Source: Geoglobus ahangari (GTDB lineage Archaea > Halobacteriota > Archaeoglobi > Archaeoglobales > Archaeoglobaceae). Taken from it: 64,000 nt of DNA. Shown here piece after piece: positions 45,098 through 53,705 of the stretch. Position 1 is the first letter of the stretch; each line of letters opens with the position of its first letter. The stretch covers positions 558,001 to 622,000 of the forward strand of contig NZ_CP011267.1 in NCBI RefSeq assembly GCF_001006045.1. The letters run 5' to 3'. The position numbers and the translations under genes are program-made. A model generated the notes under the pieces. The model saw nothing but the letters and a program-made list of their open reading frames with translations. It did no database searches and was not told the origin of the DNA.

Positions 45098-46399
45098 TCA
45101 GATTTTTCTCCTGTCTATAACTCTCTTCGCCTTGCCCTCGAACCTCTGCAGGGTTCCGGGGTTGACGACCTCGATCTTTGCCCACACGTTCAGGACGCTC
45201 TTGAGCCTCTCCGCAATCTCCCTCTCGAGGTTGAGGATGTCTGTGGTCGTGTCGATCTTGGCGTTCTCGCTCAGTTCAACCTGAATCGTCATCTCGTCCA
45301 GCCCGCTCTTGGCTCTGTCGAGGATGATCATGTAGTGCTCCCCTATTTCCGGAATCTGCATGAGGACGTGCTCTATCTGGCTCGGGAACACGTTAACTCC
45401 TCTGACGATGATCATGTCGTCTGCCCTGCCGAGGATCCTCATTATCCTCGGATGCGTCCTTCCGCAGGCGCACTTTTCCTCTTCAAGTATCGTTATGTCT
45501 CCTGTTCTCCACCTCACGAGCGGAAGAGCCTCCTTGCTCAGCGTCGTCACCACAAGCTCCCCCTTCTCTCCCTCTCCGACCTGCTCTCCAGTCTCAGGGT
45601 CAATCACCTCTACCAGAAAGTGGTCTCCCCAGATGTGTATCCCCTGCTTCTCCGTGCACTCGGTGAAGAGGGGCCCACTCAGCTCCGAAGTCCCGTAGAC
45701 GTCGTACGCATCTATCCCGGTTTTGTTCTCTATCCTCTTCCTCGTCTCCTCGCTCCAAGGCTCGGCGCCGAAAATCCCCATCCTGAGGTGGGTATCGCTT
45801 GCTATGTCTACTCCCATCTTCTCGGCCTGTTCGGTCAGGTAGAGCATGTACGACGGGGTGCAGGCTATGACCGTGGTCTTGAGATCCTTCATCAGCTCTA
45901 TCTGCCTTGCCGTGTTTCCGGCCGAGATCGGGATCACCGCCGCACCTATCCTCTCCCCGGCGTAGTGGAAGCCGAGGCCTCCTGTGAATAGGCCGTATCC
46001 GTAGGCTATCTGCATCACGTCCTCCCTACCAACCCCACACGCCACGAGGCTCCTTGCGAGGCTCTCGACCCACACCTCGAGGTCGTTCTGGGTGTATCCG
46101 ACGACCGTCGGCTTTCCTGTGGTTCCGCTCGATGCGTGAAACCTCACGACGTGTGAGAGGGGGACTGCAAACATTCCGGTTGGGTAGTTGTCCCTCAGAT
46201 CCTGCTTCTTCGTGAACGGCAGCTTGGACAGGTCTGAGAGCCCTTTGAACTCAGAAGGGTGAATTCCAGCCTCCTTAAACCTTTTCCTGTAAAACGGTGA
46301 GTATTCGTAAACGTAATTGACGAGAGCTTTCAGCTTTCTCTCCTGCAGATCCTTCAGATCCTTGGCAGGCATCGTTTCAACGAACGAGTTCCAGTACAT
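45098..46399 (-). CDS. paaK: Phenylacetate-CoA ligase (PaaK family)
   Basis: 433-aa adenylate-forming enzyme: aryl acid + CoA + ATP gives the aryl-CoA thioester. The AMP-binding P-loop SSGTTGKPT is at 90-98; IFGAEPWSEETR, YGTSELSGP and RWRTGDIT follow in order, and a C-terminal RGVNVFPSQIEHVL domain is complete. ATG at 46399 is the best start. In Archaeoglobales such ligases feed aromatic-acid or aryl pyruvate fermentation pathways; no partner oxidoreductase is adjacent. Confidence 0.94.
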   Translation of the reverse strand: MYWNSFVETMPAKDLKDLQERKLKALVNYVYEYSPFYRKRFKEAGIHPSEFKGLSDLSKLPFTKKQDLRDNYPTGMFAVPLSHVVRFHASSGTTGKPTVVGYTQNDLEVWVESLARSLVACGVGREDVMQIAYGYGLFTGGLGFHYAGERIGAAVIPISAGNTARQIELMKDLKTTVIACTPSYMLYLTEQAEKMGVDIASDTHLRMGIFGAEPWSEETRKRIENKTGIDAYDVYGTSELSGPLFTECTEKQGIHIWGDHFLVEVIDPETGEQVGEGEKGELVVTTLSKEALPLVRWRTGDITILEEEKCACGRTHPRIMRILGRADDMIIVRGVNVFPSQIEHVLMQIPEIGEHYMIILDRAKSGLDEMTIQVELSENAKIDTTTDILNLEREIAERLKSVLNVWAKIEVVNPGTLQRFEGKAKRVIDRRKI

Positions 46400-46423
46400 G
46401 ATATTGCCAAATATTAGCACAAT

Positions 46424-47068
46424 TTAAACGTTTTGTTTTCCCACCCGTTCTCTCAAAATCTCCTCTATCTCAGGCGTGCGCGGCAGAACCGCGATTGGAA
46501 CACCTGAACCGTTCTGGAGAACAACCGAATTTCTGCAGAAGTCAATCTTGCCGATTTTATCCCATCTCGTAAGCGTGTCCCCTACCACGAGACCCTCTCT
46601 TGCGATTATGACCTCCCGGCAGAGTCTTGCTACTATTGCAGTGAGAAACGCCGGTAAAGTTGTTAGAAAAACTGGAAGTGACTGTGGACTTCTGCTTAGA
46701 ATCATCAGGGGGATAGAGATTGTGTATGTGATTGCTACTGCCTGAAACAGCCTGTTTCTGATAATGGCTGCAAAAACTTCTTTCGGTTCGACCCTTGCTG
46801 CCTTGATGGGCGTAACTTCGACAAACTCTATCACGGTGGACTTTTTGCTGACAATAATGGTTACTGCCACAAGCACAAGCAGAGAGGAGATGAACAGCGC
46901 CATTGGTGGAAGCACCTCAGCCTGTGAGTCTGACAGTGAGGAGAGGATGACTAAAACACCAGTAAAAGTGAAAGTGGAGAATGAAATGAGGAGGGCAATT
47001 TTGTGCTTTGTTTCGAGTTTGTATGCAATCTCGCTGACAATCATCAGCTTTTTTACTACGTGAAACAT
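46424..47068 (-). CDS. Membrane protein with two hydrophobic hairpins
   Basis: 214 aa, about four membrane helices in two pairs (LLISFSTFTFTGVLVIL with ALFISSLLVLVAVTIIV, then AVAITYTISIPLMIL with VFLTTLPAFLTAIVARL), followed by a soluble C-terminal beta-rich tail (GLVVGDTLTRWDKIGKIDF), reminiscent of PH-like bacterial membrane-protein domains. Not recognised as a named family. It lies between PaaK and a sensor-like gene on the same strand, with 13 and 24 bp gaps. Confidence 0.65.
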   Translation of the reverse strand: MFHVVKKLMIVSEIAYKLETKHKIALLISFSTFTFTGVLVILSSLSDSQAEVLPPMALFISSLLVLVAVTIIVSKKSTVIEFVEVTPIKAARVEPKEVFAAIIRNRLFQAVAITYTISIPLMILSRSPQSLPVFLTTLPAFLTAIVARLCREVIIAREGLVVGDTLTRWDKIGKIDFCRNSVVLQNGSGVPIAVLPRTPEIEEILRERVGKQNV

Positions 47069-47081
47069 TTAATTGTTTCTG

Positions 47082-48620
47082 TCAAAACTTTTTGAGCTTT
47101 TCCTTCAGACCCTCGGACTCCCTCCAGCTCCTCTCGACCCGCCTGACTATGTCCAGTATCCTCTCAATCTGCTCGTCGATCTTCTCGTACGCGTCCCTGC
47201 AGAACATCTCGGAGTACCCCCTTATTATGGACAGGGGGTTCTTTATTCTGTCGACGAGGGCCATCATGTCGCCTATGTTCCTCTCCAGCCTCTCCAGCAT
47301 CGCGTCCTTCTCGCTCTCCATTTCGATGCTGTGTATTGCGAAGGCTATGTCCTCCGCAAGAACCCGCAGGAGCTTGACCTCTTGACTGAGCAGCCTGAAC
47401 GCGCTCTGAATGAACAGGATCCCCTTCACGTCATCTCCGTAGGTGAGGGGGAAAACGTAGCTGTGGAGCTCCTTGCCGTCCCTGGAGTGGATGCACTCCT
47501 CTGGGTGCGTGCCCGGCGGGAAGTACGTCATCCTTCTCGACTCTACTGCCCTCCTTATGCACCTGTAACCGAGCAGGTCCTCAACACCCCTCACGTTGTG
47601 GGGCACGTTTCCCCTGATGATGGCATCACCATTCCGCCTGAATATCGCCACCATCGTGTTGAGGTAGTCTCCGAGCACGCTGGCGGACATCGTGGCGAGC
47701 GACTCAAGATCCCTCTCCCTCAGCATGATCTCGTTGATCCTGCTGACTCTCATGAGAAGCGTGTGGGCCCTGTAGAGCTCCTCTTCCTTTCTCCTGAGCT
47801 CCCTCTTCAGGTAGAACTCCCTGTAAATCCCGAAAAGGGAGATGATGGCAAGGAGGGCGAGGATGGGGTAGATCCACTTCGGAACCTTTCTCTCCTCCTC
47901 CCCAATCCACTTGTCCAGATACGTGTAGTACGCGGAACCCCTGACGCTCTTCGCCTCGGACAGGTACGCGTCTATGGATGCGAGGAGCTCCTCGTTCCCC
48001 TTGGGGCTTGCGAACCTCAGCTCAACCGGGGAGAAGACGATTGGTGTGAGCTTCGTGTTGTAGTCCTTGGCGTGCAGCTCACCGTAGAGCCTCGACACGA
48101 CTCCAGCATCAGCTCTCCCGTCCCTGACGGCGGCAAGCACGTCCCCGTAATCGCCGTCCACCTCCAGAAACGTGCACCTGATGTTGAACGCCACGGCAAG
48201 CTCCCGGAGACTCTCGAAGTATATGTCCTCCCTGACCCCAGCCACGGTCAGGCCATCGAGGTCGAGGATGGAGTCCAGCTGGTCTCTCGAGCACACGACC
48301 CCCCAGTTTGAGAGCACGGTCTCGTTGTTGAAGCTTATGCTGTCGAGCCTCTCCTCGGAGTATGCGACGTCCAGGAGTATGTCTATCTCTCCCTTCTCGA
48401 GGGCGGACATCAGCTCGGGAAAGGGTGCTGCAACGTAGTGCAGCCTCCACCCCTCGATGCGGGCCACATCCTCGAGAATGTCTATGAAGAGCCCCTTTGC
48501 CTGACCGTTCTCGTAAAACACAAGGGGGGAGTTGTTGTAGACTCCAACGGTAACGTCCCGTGCGCTCACTGGAAATACCAGAAGCAGCAGTAGCAGCAAT
48601 GCATAGTATGTTTTTGTCAC
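47082..48620 (-). CDS. Sensor-like protein: periplasmic binding domain, membrane helix, GAF-like and degenerate kinase DHp region
   Basis: 512 aa from GTG 48620: signal (YYALLLLLLLVFPVSA), an SBP-type extracytoplasmic domain (RDVTVGVYNNSPLVFYENG onward, ~20-250), a helix (WIYPILALLAIISLFGIY), a GAF-like region around GYRCIRRAV to FPLTYGDDVKGILFIQ, and a final helical segment with DRIKNPLSIIRGYSE. In histidine kinases that last box reads H-x-x-R/K-N-P; here Asp stands at the phospho-His position, and no HATPase domain follows. It is probably not an active kinase. GTG at 48620 follows best from the signal peptide; a longer frame begins at 48686. Confidence 0.78.
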   Translation of the reverse strand: MTKTYYALLLLLLLVFPVSARDVTVGVYNNSPLVFYENGQAKGLFIDILEDVARIEGWRLHYVAAPFPELMSALEKGEIDILLDVAYSEERLDSISFNNETVLSNWGVVCSRDQLDSILDLDGLTVAGVREDIYFESLRELAVAFNIRCTFLEVDGDYGDVLAAVRDGRADAGVVSRLYGELHAKDYNTKLTPIVFSPVELRFASPKGNEELLASIDAYLSEAKSVRGSAYYTYLDKWIGEEERKVPKWIYPILALLAIISLFGIYREFYLKRELRRKEEELYRAHTLLMRVSRINEIMLRERDLESLATMSASVLGDYLNTMVAIFRRNGDAIIRGNVPHNVRGVEDLLGYRCIRRAVESRRMTYFPPGTHPEECIHSRDGKELHSYVFPLTYGDDVKGILFIQSAFRLLSQEVKLLRVLAEDIAFAIHSIEMESEKDAMLERLERNIGDMMALVDRIKNPLSIIRGYSEMFCRDAYEKIDEQIERILDIVRRVERSWRESEGLKEKLKKF

Positions 48621-48719
48621 TAACCCGATGGTACGATACCCGTTTATTTTTAGTTTTCTCTCTGGTGATGGGGCCGAGAAAAGCAAAAGGTTAATTACGT
48701 TTACTGCGGGACAACTTTT

Positions 48720-49367
48720 GTGGACATCATTTTCGGTGGTGGGAGGTACGGCTTGGAAGCGGCAGAGTATCTGGCCTCGCAGGGAAAGAAGTTCGTGGTG
48801 ATCGACGAGGATGAGAACTGCTTGGTCAGGAGAGAGCTAAACCTTCCTGAGTACAGGGAGGGGGTTGAGGATAGCGCCTTCGTCAGGGGAGGGATAAAGG
48901 AGCTCGTGAGGCTGTTCTTCGACCTCCAGCCGGAATACGTCTTCCCCACCGCCCCCATCCACGTTGCCGGGGCGTTTCTCATGGAGCACCTCGGCTTTGA
49001 GGTGTGGTACGAGGGGGTGGACCTTGCTCTGGCAGGAATACCGATGAAGGTCGTCGTTTCAGCAGGCAGGGGGAGCGTGGTTGTGAGCTACAACAGGGAC
49101 AGGGATTGCCTTCCGAAGTGCAGGGCTCCGGACGTCTGTCCTGTTACAGGGATAAAGAAGCCCGCTCCGATGTACGAGCTCGTGAGGTTCGCGATACCCG
49201 ATGGGTTCGTCATAGAGAGCCACTACCTGCAGCCCGGTCTTGGTGCGATAAGGGGTGAGAGGCTGAGGGAGATGGTGGAGTGGGCAGAGAGGAGGGAGAA
49301 CGCCCTCGTGGCAACAGCCTGCAGGTGCCATGGCGTTATAACCGCTCTCAGGAGGGCTGAGAGATGA
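48720..49367 (+). CDS. Rossmann-like archaeal protein of unknown function
   Basis: 215 aa. The N-terminus IIFGGGRYGLEAAEYLASQGKKFVVIDED has a glycine-rich nucleotide-binding pattern, like TrkA-N/NAD-binding folds. Later cysteines cluster in CLPKCRAPDVCP (Fe-S or Zn possible) and CRCHG. GTG at 48720. It overlaps the exonuclease gene by 4 bp, so it heads that operon. The reaction is not known. Confidence 0.7.
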   Translation: MDIIFGGGRYGLEAAEYLASQGKKFVVIDEDENCLVRRELNLPEYREGVEDSAFVRGGIKELVRLFFDLQPEYVFPTAPIHVAGAFLMEHLGFEVWYEGVDLALAGIPMKVVVSAGRGSVVVSYNRDRDCLPKCRAPDVCPVTGIKKPAPMYELVRFAIPDGFVIESHYLQPGLGAIRGERLREMVEWAERRENALVATACRCHGVITALRRAER

Positions 49368-50128
49368 AAATCGTCACCTTCAACGTCAATTCAATCAGAG
49401 CAAGGCTGCACATCGTCATTCCATGGCTCAAGGAGAACAGGCCGGACATATTCTGCATGCAGGAGACAAAGGTGGATGACAGGAACTTTCCCGAGAGCGA
49501 GTTCTCCAGAGCTGGATATCAGGTTTACTTCTCCGGCATAAAGGGGAGGAACGGTGTCGCCATAGCCACACTTCACGAGCCGGAAGAGATAATCATCGGC
49601 ATGAACGGGGAGGAGAGGGACAGGGTCATCACCCTGAAGTTCGAGAAGCTTGCAGTAACGAACGTCTACGTTCCGCAGGGGCAGAGCATAGAGTCCGAGA
49701 AGTACCAGTACAAGCTCGACTTCCTGAGGAGATTCAGGGACTATTTGAGGGAAATTGTGGACTTCAACGGCTATCATGCCGTCTGCGGTGACATGAACGT
49801 TGCACCTGATGAGATAGACGTTCACAGCCCCCAGAGGCTCAGGAACCACGTGTGCTTCCACATTGACGCGAGGAACGCTTACAGGGAGCTGCTGTCTCTG
49901 GGTTTCGTCGACCTCCTCAGGAAGTTCCACCCGGAGGAGAGGGTTTACACCTTCTACGACTACAGGGTGAGAAACGCGATAGAGAAGGGCTTGGGGTGGA
50001 GGGTTGACGCGATACTCGCGACCCCAAAGCTTGCAGAAAAGTGCAGGGACTGCTACATAGACATCAAGCCGAGGCTGATGGAGAGGCCGAGCGATCACCT
50101 GCCCTTAATAGCGGAGTTTGACCTATGA
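49364..50128 (+). CDS. xthA: Exodeoxyribonuclease III / AP endonuclease
   Basis: 254-aa EEP-fold enzyme of base excision repair. FNVNSIRAR (6-14), MQETKVDD (27-34), DMNVAPDEIDVHSPQ with the metal/catalytic Asp-Asn pair, and SDHLPLIAEF at the end are all present. It cuts abasic sites and has 3'-exonuclease activity in characterised homologues. Overlaps neighbours on both sides by 4 bp. Confidence 0.95.
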   Translation: MKIVTFNVNSIRARLHIVIPWLKENRPDIFCMQETKVDDRNFPESEFSRAGYQVYFSGIKGRNGVAIATLHEPEEIIIGMNGEERDRVITLKFEKLAVTNVYVPQGQSIESEKYQYKLDFLRRFRDYLREIVDFNGYHAVCGDMNVAPDEIDVHSPQRLRNHVCFHIDARNAYRELLSLGFVDLLRKFHPEERVYTFYDYRVRNAIEKGLGWRVDAILATPKLAEKCRDCYIDIKPRLMERPSDHLPLIAEFDL

Positions 50129-50739
50129 GACTGCTGGAGAACATCTACGCCTACACGTGGGGAAGCGCCTTCTACGACTCATCCAACAGCTACGTTATTG
50201 TGGATGGCGAAGCTGTTCTCATCGACCCCGGCACGTACAAGAGCTACACCAACCTGTTCGGCCTGCTGAGGAACGACGGAATCGAGGGGATAGACTACGT
50301 GCTCAACACCCACCTCCACAAGGATCACTGCGAGAGCAACCAGATGTTCATGCGGAAGGGAGCGCTCGTGGGCTTTGACGAGAGGGAAAGGGTGGTGAGC
50401 CAGTTCAGCTACTCCCCCGACCTCAGGCTCGGAAAGGTGTTCGTTGTTGGCGAGACGGAGATAGAGGTGGTCAGGACACCCGGGCACTCCCCCGGAAGCC
50501 TGACGTTCTTCGTTCAGGAGCACGGTGTTGCGATAACCGGTGACCTGATTTTCGAGAACGGAATTCCCGGGAGGTTCGACCTGTACGGCAGCGACAGGCG
50601 GGAGTTCATAAGATCGCTCGAGAGGCTTGTCAGTCTGGAGCCTGAATATCTGCTGCCCGGACACAGGAGGGTGATGAAGGGCAGGAAGGGGATAGCCGCG
50701 CTTGTTGAGAAGGCGATAGAGATTGTGACCCACTACTGA
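50125..50739 (+). CDS. MBL-fold metallo-hydrolase
   Basis: 204 aa with the zinc motif NTHLHKDHCE (HxHxDH, near 60-68), TPGHSPGSLTFF, GDLIFENGIP and PGHRRVMKG. It is glyoxalase II-like in size but a specific substrate cannot be inferred. It overlaps xthA, and 59 bp downstream begins the small peptide gene, so the peptide and radical SAM gene may be read through from this operon or have their own promoter. Confidence 0.88.
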   Translation: MRLLENIYAYTWGSAFYDSSNSYVIVDGEAVLIDPGTYKSYTNLFGLLRNDGIEGIDYVLNTHLHKDHCESNQMFMRKGALVGFDERERVVSQFSYSPDLRLGKVFVVGETEIEVVRTPGHSPGSLTFFVQEHGVAITGDLIFENGIPGRFDLYGSDRREFIRSLERLVSLEPEYLLPGHRRVMKGRKGIAALVEKAIEIVTHY

Positions 50740-50798
50740 TGTATTACCATTGTAACACAAAAATTAACCTTTTATTCTTTTCCAGCAGACCCTCAAAC

Positions 50799-50882
50799 AT
50801 GGCCTACAGCTTCATGTACGAGTGCGAGGTTGGCGGGGGACTCACCCACTACGTCATGCCGGGCGAGGAGTCCCCGTTTTAA
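50799..50882 (+). CDS. 27-residue candidate precursor peptide for the adjacent radical SAM enzyme
   Basis: ATG at 50799, TAA at 50880-50882, too short for routine gene calling. The peptide begins MAYSFMYECEVGGG and ends PGEESPF, with a single Cys (position 9) followed by a GGG turn and a THYVMPG segment. The stop is 17 bp before the ATG of a radical SAM/SPASM gene that has a strong GAGGTGATC ribosome site. A TTTTATT run about 28 bases before the ATG is a plausible TATA, making this a leaderless message. A small acidic peptide in front of a SPASM enzyme is the standard RiPP arrangement; modification is inferred. Confidence 0.62.
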   Translation: MAYSFMYECEVGGGLTHYVMPGEESPF

Positions 50883-50899
50883 TTTTTTGAGGTGATCTC

Positions 50900-52135
50900 A
50901 TGAAGGAGCTGGAGTTCGACGGCTTCAGGGTCATTCTCGATCCCGACACAAACTTCTGGGCGATTTATGAGCGCGAGCTTCCGGAGAACGTTCTGAGGTT
51001 CTACGAGGAGAACAGGAGTGTGCTTGAGGAGAGGATGAGGAGGTACAGGTTCGAGGTGGACTTCAACACCGCCTACATAAACCCGACCGAGAGGTGCAAC
51101 GCCAGCTGCGAGTACTGCTACATCCCTCCTGAGATCCGGAGAAGGGGCAGGGAGATGAGCTATGAAGCGCTCAGAGACATACTCGAGAGGCTCGAGAGCC
51201 TTGGAGTGAGGAACGTGATATTCCACGGTGCAGAGCCGCTTCTGGTGAAGGGCGCAATCTTCAGGGTGATGGGTGAGTTTGACTACCGTTACGGCATTCA
51301 GACCAACGGATTTCTGCTCGAGGAAGAGGACGTGGACTTCCTGAAAAGCATGAACGCGAACGTTGGCATCTCTTTCGATTCACCCTTCAGGGAGGTTGAG
51401 GATTTTCTTAGAGGGAAGGGACATTATGACAAAATCATGCAGATTCTCGACTGGTTTGACGGGTACGCGAACCTGAACGTGATAACAACCATAAACAAAC
51501 ACAACTACACCCAGCTTGAGGAGATGGTTGATCTGCTCGCGGGAAAGGTGAGGCTCGTTCTGATGAACCCCGTGAGGGGGACGAGCGAGGGTGGGAGAAG
51601 GCTGAGACCCGATCCAGTGAAGGCCGCGGAGCACTTCTTGAGGGCCGTTGAGAGGGCGATATGGCACACAAAGAACGGAAGGAGAATCGTGATAGGCGAT
51701 TTTGCCAACATCCTGCTGGGCATAGTTGCCCCCTACTCGAGGGTTCTGCAGTGCGACATCTCTCCATGCGGGGCGGGCAGGAGGTTCATCTCAATAACTC
51801 CTGAGGGCATTTTCCCGTGCGGGGAGTTCATAGGATTTGAGGAGTTTGGAATTGGCCTTGACGAGCTCGAGCTTGCGGGCGAGAAGTTCTTCGAGGTAAG
51901 GGAGAGGGTCGTGGAGCGCATAGAGGAGTGCAGGGACTGCGAGTACAGAAACATCTGCGGAGCGCCGTGTCCGGCTGAAGTCTACGCGGAGAAGGGAACG
52001 ATGTTCGAGAAGGCCCCGTTCTGCGAGTTCTACAAGGCAGTCATAGAGAAGGCGTTCGAGGTGATCCACAGAGGGGATCTGGAGCACGTGGTGAACCTGA
52101 GGGCCCTGAAACGGGTTTACGAGATCCGGGCGTGA
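50900..52135 (+). CDS. Radical SAM/SPASM protein, probable peptide-modifying enzyme
   Basis: 411 aa. The SAM cluster site is CNASCEYC (Cys66, 70, 73). The C-terminal SPASM-like region has eight cysteines (285, 290, 307, 344, 347, 353, 357, 375), including CDISPCGAG and CRDCEYRNICGAPCP, enough for two auxiliary [4Fe-4S] clusters. SPASM enzymes are best known for peptide maturation such as thioether formation. Archaeal homologues have been grouped in peptide-modifying families, from memory. The 27-residue peptide gene just upstream is the likely substrate. ATG at 50900 after GAGGTGATC. Confidence 0.88.
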   Translation: MKELEFDGFRVILDPDTNFWAIYERELPENVLRFYEENRSVLEERMRRYRFEVDFNTAYINPTERCNASCEYCYIPPEIRRRGREMSYEALRDILERLESLGVRNVIFHGAEPLLVKGAIFRVMGEFDYRYGIQTNGFLLEEEDVDFLKSMNANVGISFDSPFREVEDFLRGKGHYDKIMQILDWFDGYANLNVITTINKHNYTQLEEMVDLLAGKVRLVLMNPVRGTSEGGRRLRPDPVKAAEHFLRAVERAIWHTKNGRRIVIGDFANILLGIVAPYSRVLQCDISPCGAGRRFISITPEGIFPCGEFIGFEEFGIGLDELELAGEKFFEVRERVVERIEECRDCEYRNICGAPCPAEVYAEKGTMFEKAPFCEFYKAVIEKAFEVIHRGDLEHVVNLRALKRVYEIRA

Positions 52136-52193
52136 TGATGGGTCAGTGAAAGTTTAATATATAGGTGTCTTCAAGGAATTACTGGTGGGTGGA

Positions 52194-52463
52194 ATGATCG
52201 GAGAAGTCTCATCGATTCTCGGACTTAGGGTTTACACCGATGAGGGAAGATACGTTGGCAGGATAGCCGACCTCTCCATAGACATAGACACGAGGCAGGT
52301 TAAGGGAATAGCGGTTGTTGATGTTAACAGGATGCTGATAGACACGAGGGCGAATGGCGTGATAATTCCCTACAGGCTCGTGAAGGCCGTCGGGGACATC
52401 GTGATAATCAAGGACGTGTTCAAGAGGATGGAGAGGAAGAAGGAGCAGACCGAGGAGACCTGA
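52194..52463 (+). CDS. PRC-barrel domain protein
   Basis: 89-aa PRC-barrel (as in photosynthetic reaction centre H subunit and RimM): ISSILGLRVYTDEGRYVGRIADLSIDIDTRQVKGIAVVDVN then VIIPYRLVKAVGDIVIIKD. Such proteins are widespread in archaea, with proposed roles in cell division (CdpB-like) or RNA processing. ATG at 52194 with GGTGGG just upstream; a GTG at 52185 is also possible since TTAATATATAGG at 52154-52165 is a clear TATA region. It converges on the JAMM gene with 44 bp overlap. Confidence 0.85.
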   Translation: MIGEVSSILGLRVYTDEGRYVGRIADLSIDIDTRQVKGIAVVDVNRMLIDTRANGVIIPYRLVKAVGDIVIIKDVFKRMERKKEQTEET

Positions 52464-52857
52464 CCTCCACTTCTGCCTCCTCAAAACCCTTTTCCCCTGC
52501 AAGGTACCACCTGACCTCCCCTCTCGCTATTATAACCCAAACCCCCGGAAACACGCTCGCCCCCATTGCATCCTTCCCGGATGGTTTAGCATAGCCAACT
52601 GGATGGGTATGCCACACTCCCACAACATCGAGGCCTGATTGCTCGGCGCGCTCGAAAACTCTAAGCACCTCAACCGGGTTGAGCTCGAATTCTACTGCCG
52701 AGGCCTTCACGTTCTCGACCTCATGAGCCTCGACAACCTCGACATCTTTCCCGGCCCTTCCGACGAGCAGGCCGCACCTCTCAACTTCTCCGGGATTTTC
52801 TGCAACGCTCTGCAGGAACTTCTCCACATTTTCATCCACGATAACGCGTTTGGCCAT
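52420..52857 (-). CDS. JAMM/MPN metalloprotease-like protein
   Basis: 145 aa with the full JAMM motif: Glu26 in ERCGLLVG, then HTHPVGYAKPSGKDAM with His83, His85, Ser93 and Asp96, which bind zinc. Archaeal relatives remove SAMP-type ubiquitin-like modifiers (HvJAMM1) or process related proteins. ATG at 52857 is the best start. Its 3' half overlaps the PRC-barrel gene on the other strand. Confidence 0.9.
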   Translation of the reverse strand: MAKRVIVDENVEKFLQSVAENPGEVERCGLLVGRAGKDVEVVEAHEVENVKASAVEFELNPVEVLRVFERAEQSGLDVVGVWHTHPVGYAKPSGKDAMGASVFPGVWVIIARGEVRWYLAGEKGFEEAEVEVRSPRSAPSSSPSS

Positions 52858-52861
52858 AGCA

Positions 52862-53617
52862 TCACCACGGGAGCCTGAGGTTGGGCAGCCCACCAGTTGC
52901 GAGAAGAAGTATTCCCACAAACAAGGGCTGGTGTAGTAGGTAGATCTCGAGGGTGTGCCTCCCAATCCCTGCAACTGCGTGGGCGATTCTGGAATTCAGC
53001 TGAAGGTTCATCCTTCTTCTACCTTCAGGATAGACGAGTGCTCCAACTCCAAGTCCAAGCAGAAACACCCCGAACCACGGGAATACCGGGAAGTAGTCGA
53101 GCGTGAAAAACGGAACAGGAGTTATGCCGAGTGGAAGTAGCAGGAGGTTGTCTGAGTGTACGTTCTCGAGGAGCAGCTTTCCCGCAAAGAAAACTGGAAC
53201 GAGGAGCAGGTTCTTCCATCCGAGCCTGTAAAACGGGATCACGAGGATGCTCGCAACTCCCAAAAAGTGCAGGACTCCGAAGTATATTGTTCCCTCACTC
53301 AGCAGAAGGTAGGTTACGAGGGTTATCAACATTCCGAGACCGAACAGCTTTGCAAACCTGAAGAGGTACCTTCTGTAGTATTTCGTTTTGAAGTGGGCAA
53401 CCCACATAGAAACTCCAGACACGGCGACGAAGAGCCCGGCGGTCGTGTAGGCAAATGCCCTCCAGAACCACTCGTGCTGATTGAATCCAAGGAAGAACTG
53501 CAGGTCTGTTACGAAGTTGGAAACCAGCATCATGAGCAGTGCTGTGCCCCTGACAAGGTCTATCTCCACGTACCTCGGGTGCGTCTGCAAACTCTGCACG
53601 TCTCTCTTCAGGCTCAC
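52862..53617 (-). CDS. DUF1624 membrane protein (acyltransferase-like)
   Basis: 251 aa, six to eight membrane helices, with the family start RYVEIDLVRGTALLMMLVSNFV (Arg/Asp pair) and the C-terminal GRHTLEIYLLHQPLFVGIL. DUF1624 is related to heparan-alpha-glucosaminide N-acetyltransferase and acyltransferase 3 folds, suggesting transfer of an acyl group across or at the membrane. It precedes the JAMM gene by 4 bp on the same strand. Confidence 0.85.
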   Translation of the reverse strand: MSLKRDVQSLQTHPRYVEIDLVRGTALLMMLVSNFVTDLQFFLGFNQHEWFWRAFAYTTAGLFVAVSGVSMWVAHFKTKYYRRYLFRFAKLFGLGMLITLVTYLLLSEGTIYFGVLHFLGVASILVIPFYRLGWKNLLLVPVFFAGKLLLENVHSDNLLLLPLGITPVPFFTLDYFPVFPWFGVFLLGLGVGALVYPEGRRRMNLQLNSRIAHAVAGIGRHTLEIYLLHQPLFVGILLLATGGLPNLRLPW

Positions 53618-53705
53618 GTTTTCATGTTTTGCGGATGCACTTTTAACGTCTGCGGAGCCATAAGGAAACCCTTAAATACTAACGGTAGTTAGAGCGTCCA
53701 AATGT

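Noticed and set aside
48017-48199. Small frames in Arg/Ser-rich alternative readings of several genes
   Set aside because: High-GC genes give open antisense frames everywhere in the window; no similarity and no start signals.
47073-48311. Long plus-strand frame of 412 codons opposite the sensor gene
   Set aside because: Antisense shadow; rich in Pro, Leu, Glu, His with no motif, whereas the minus frame has recognisable domains.
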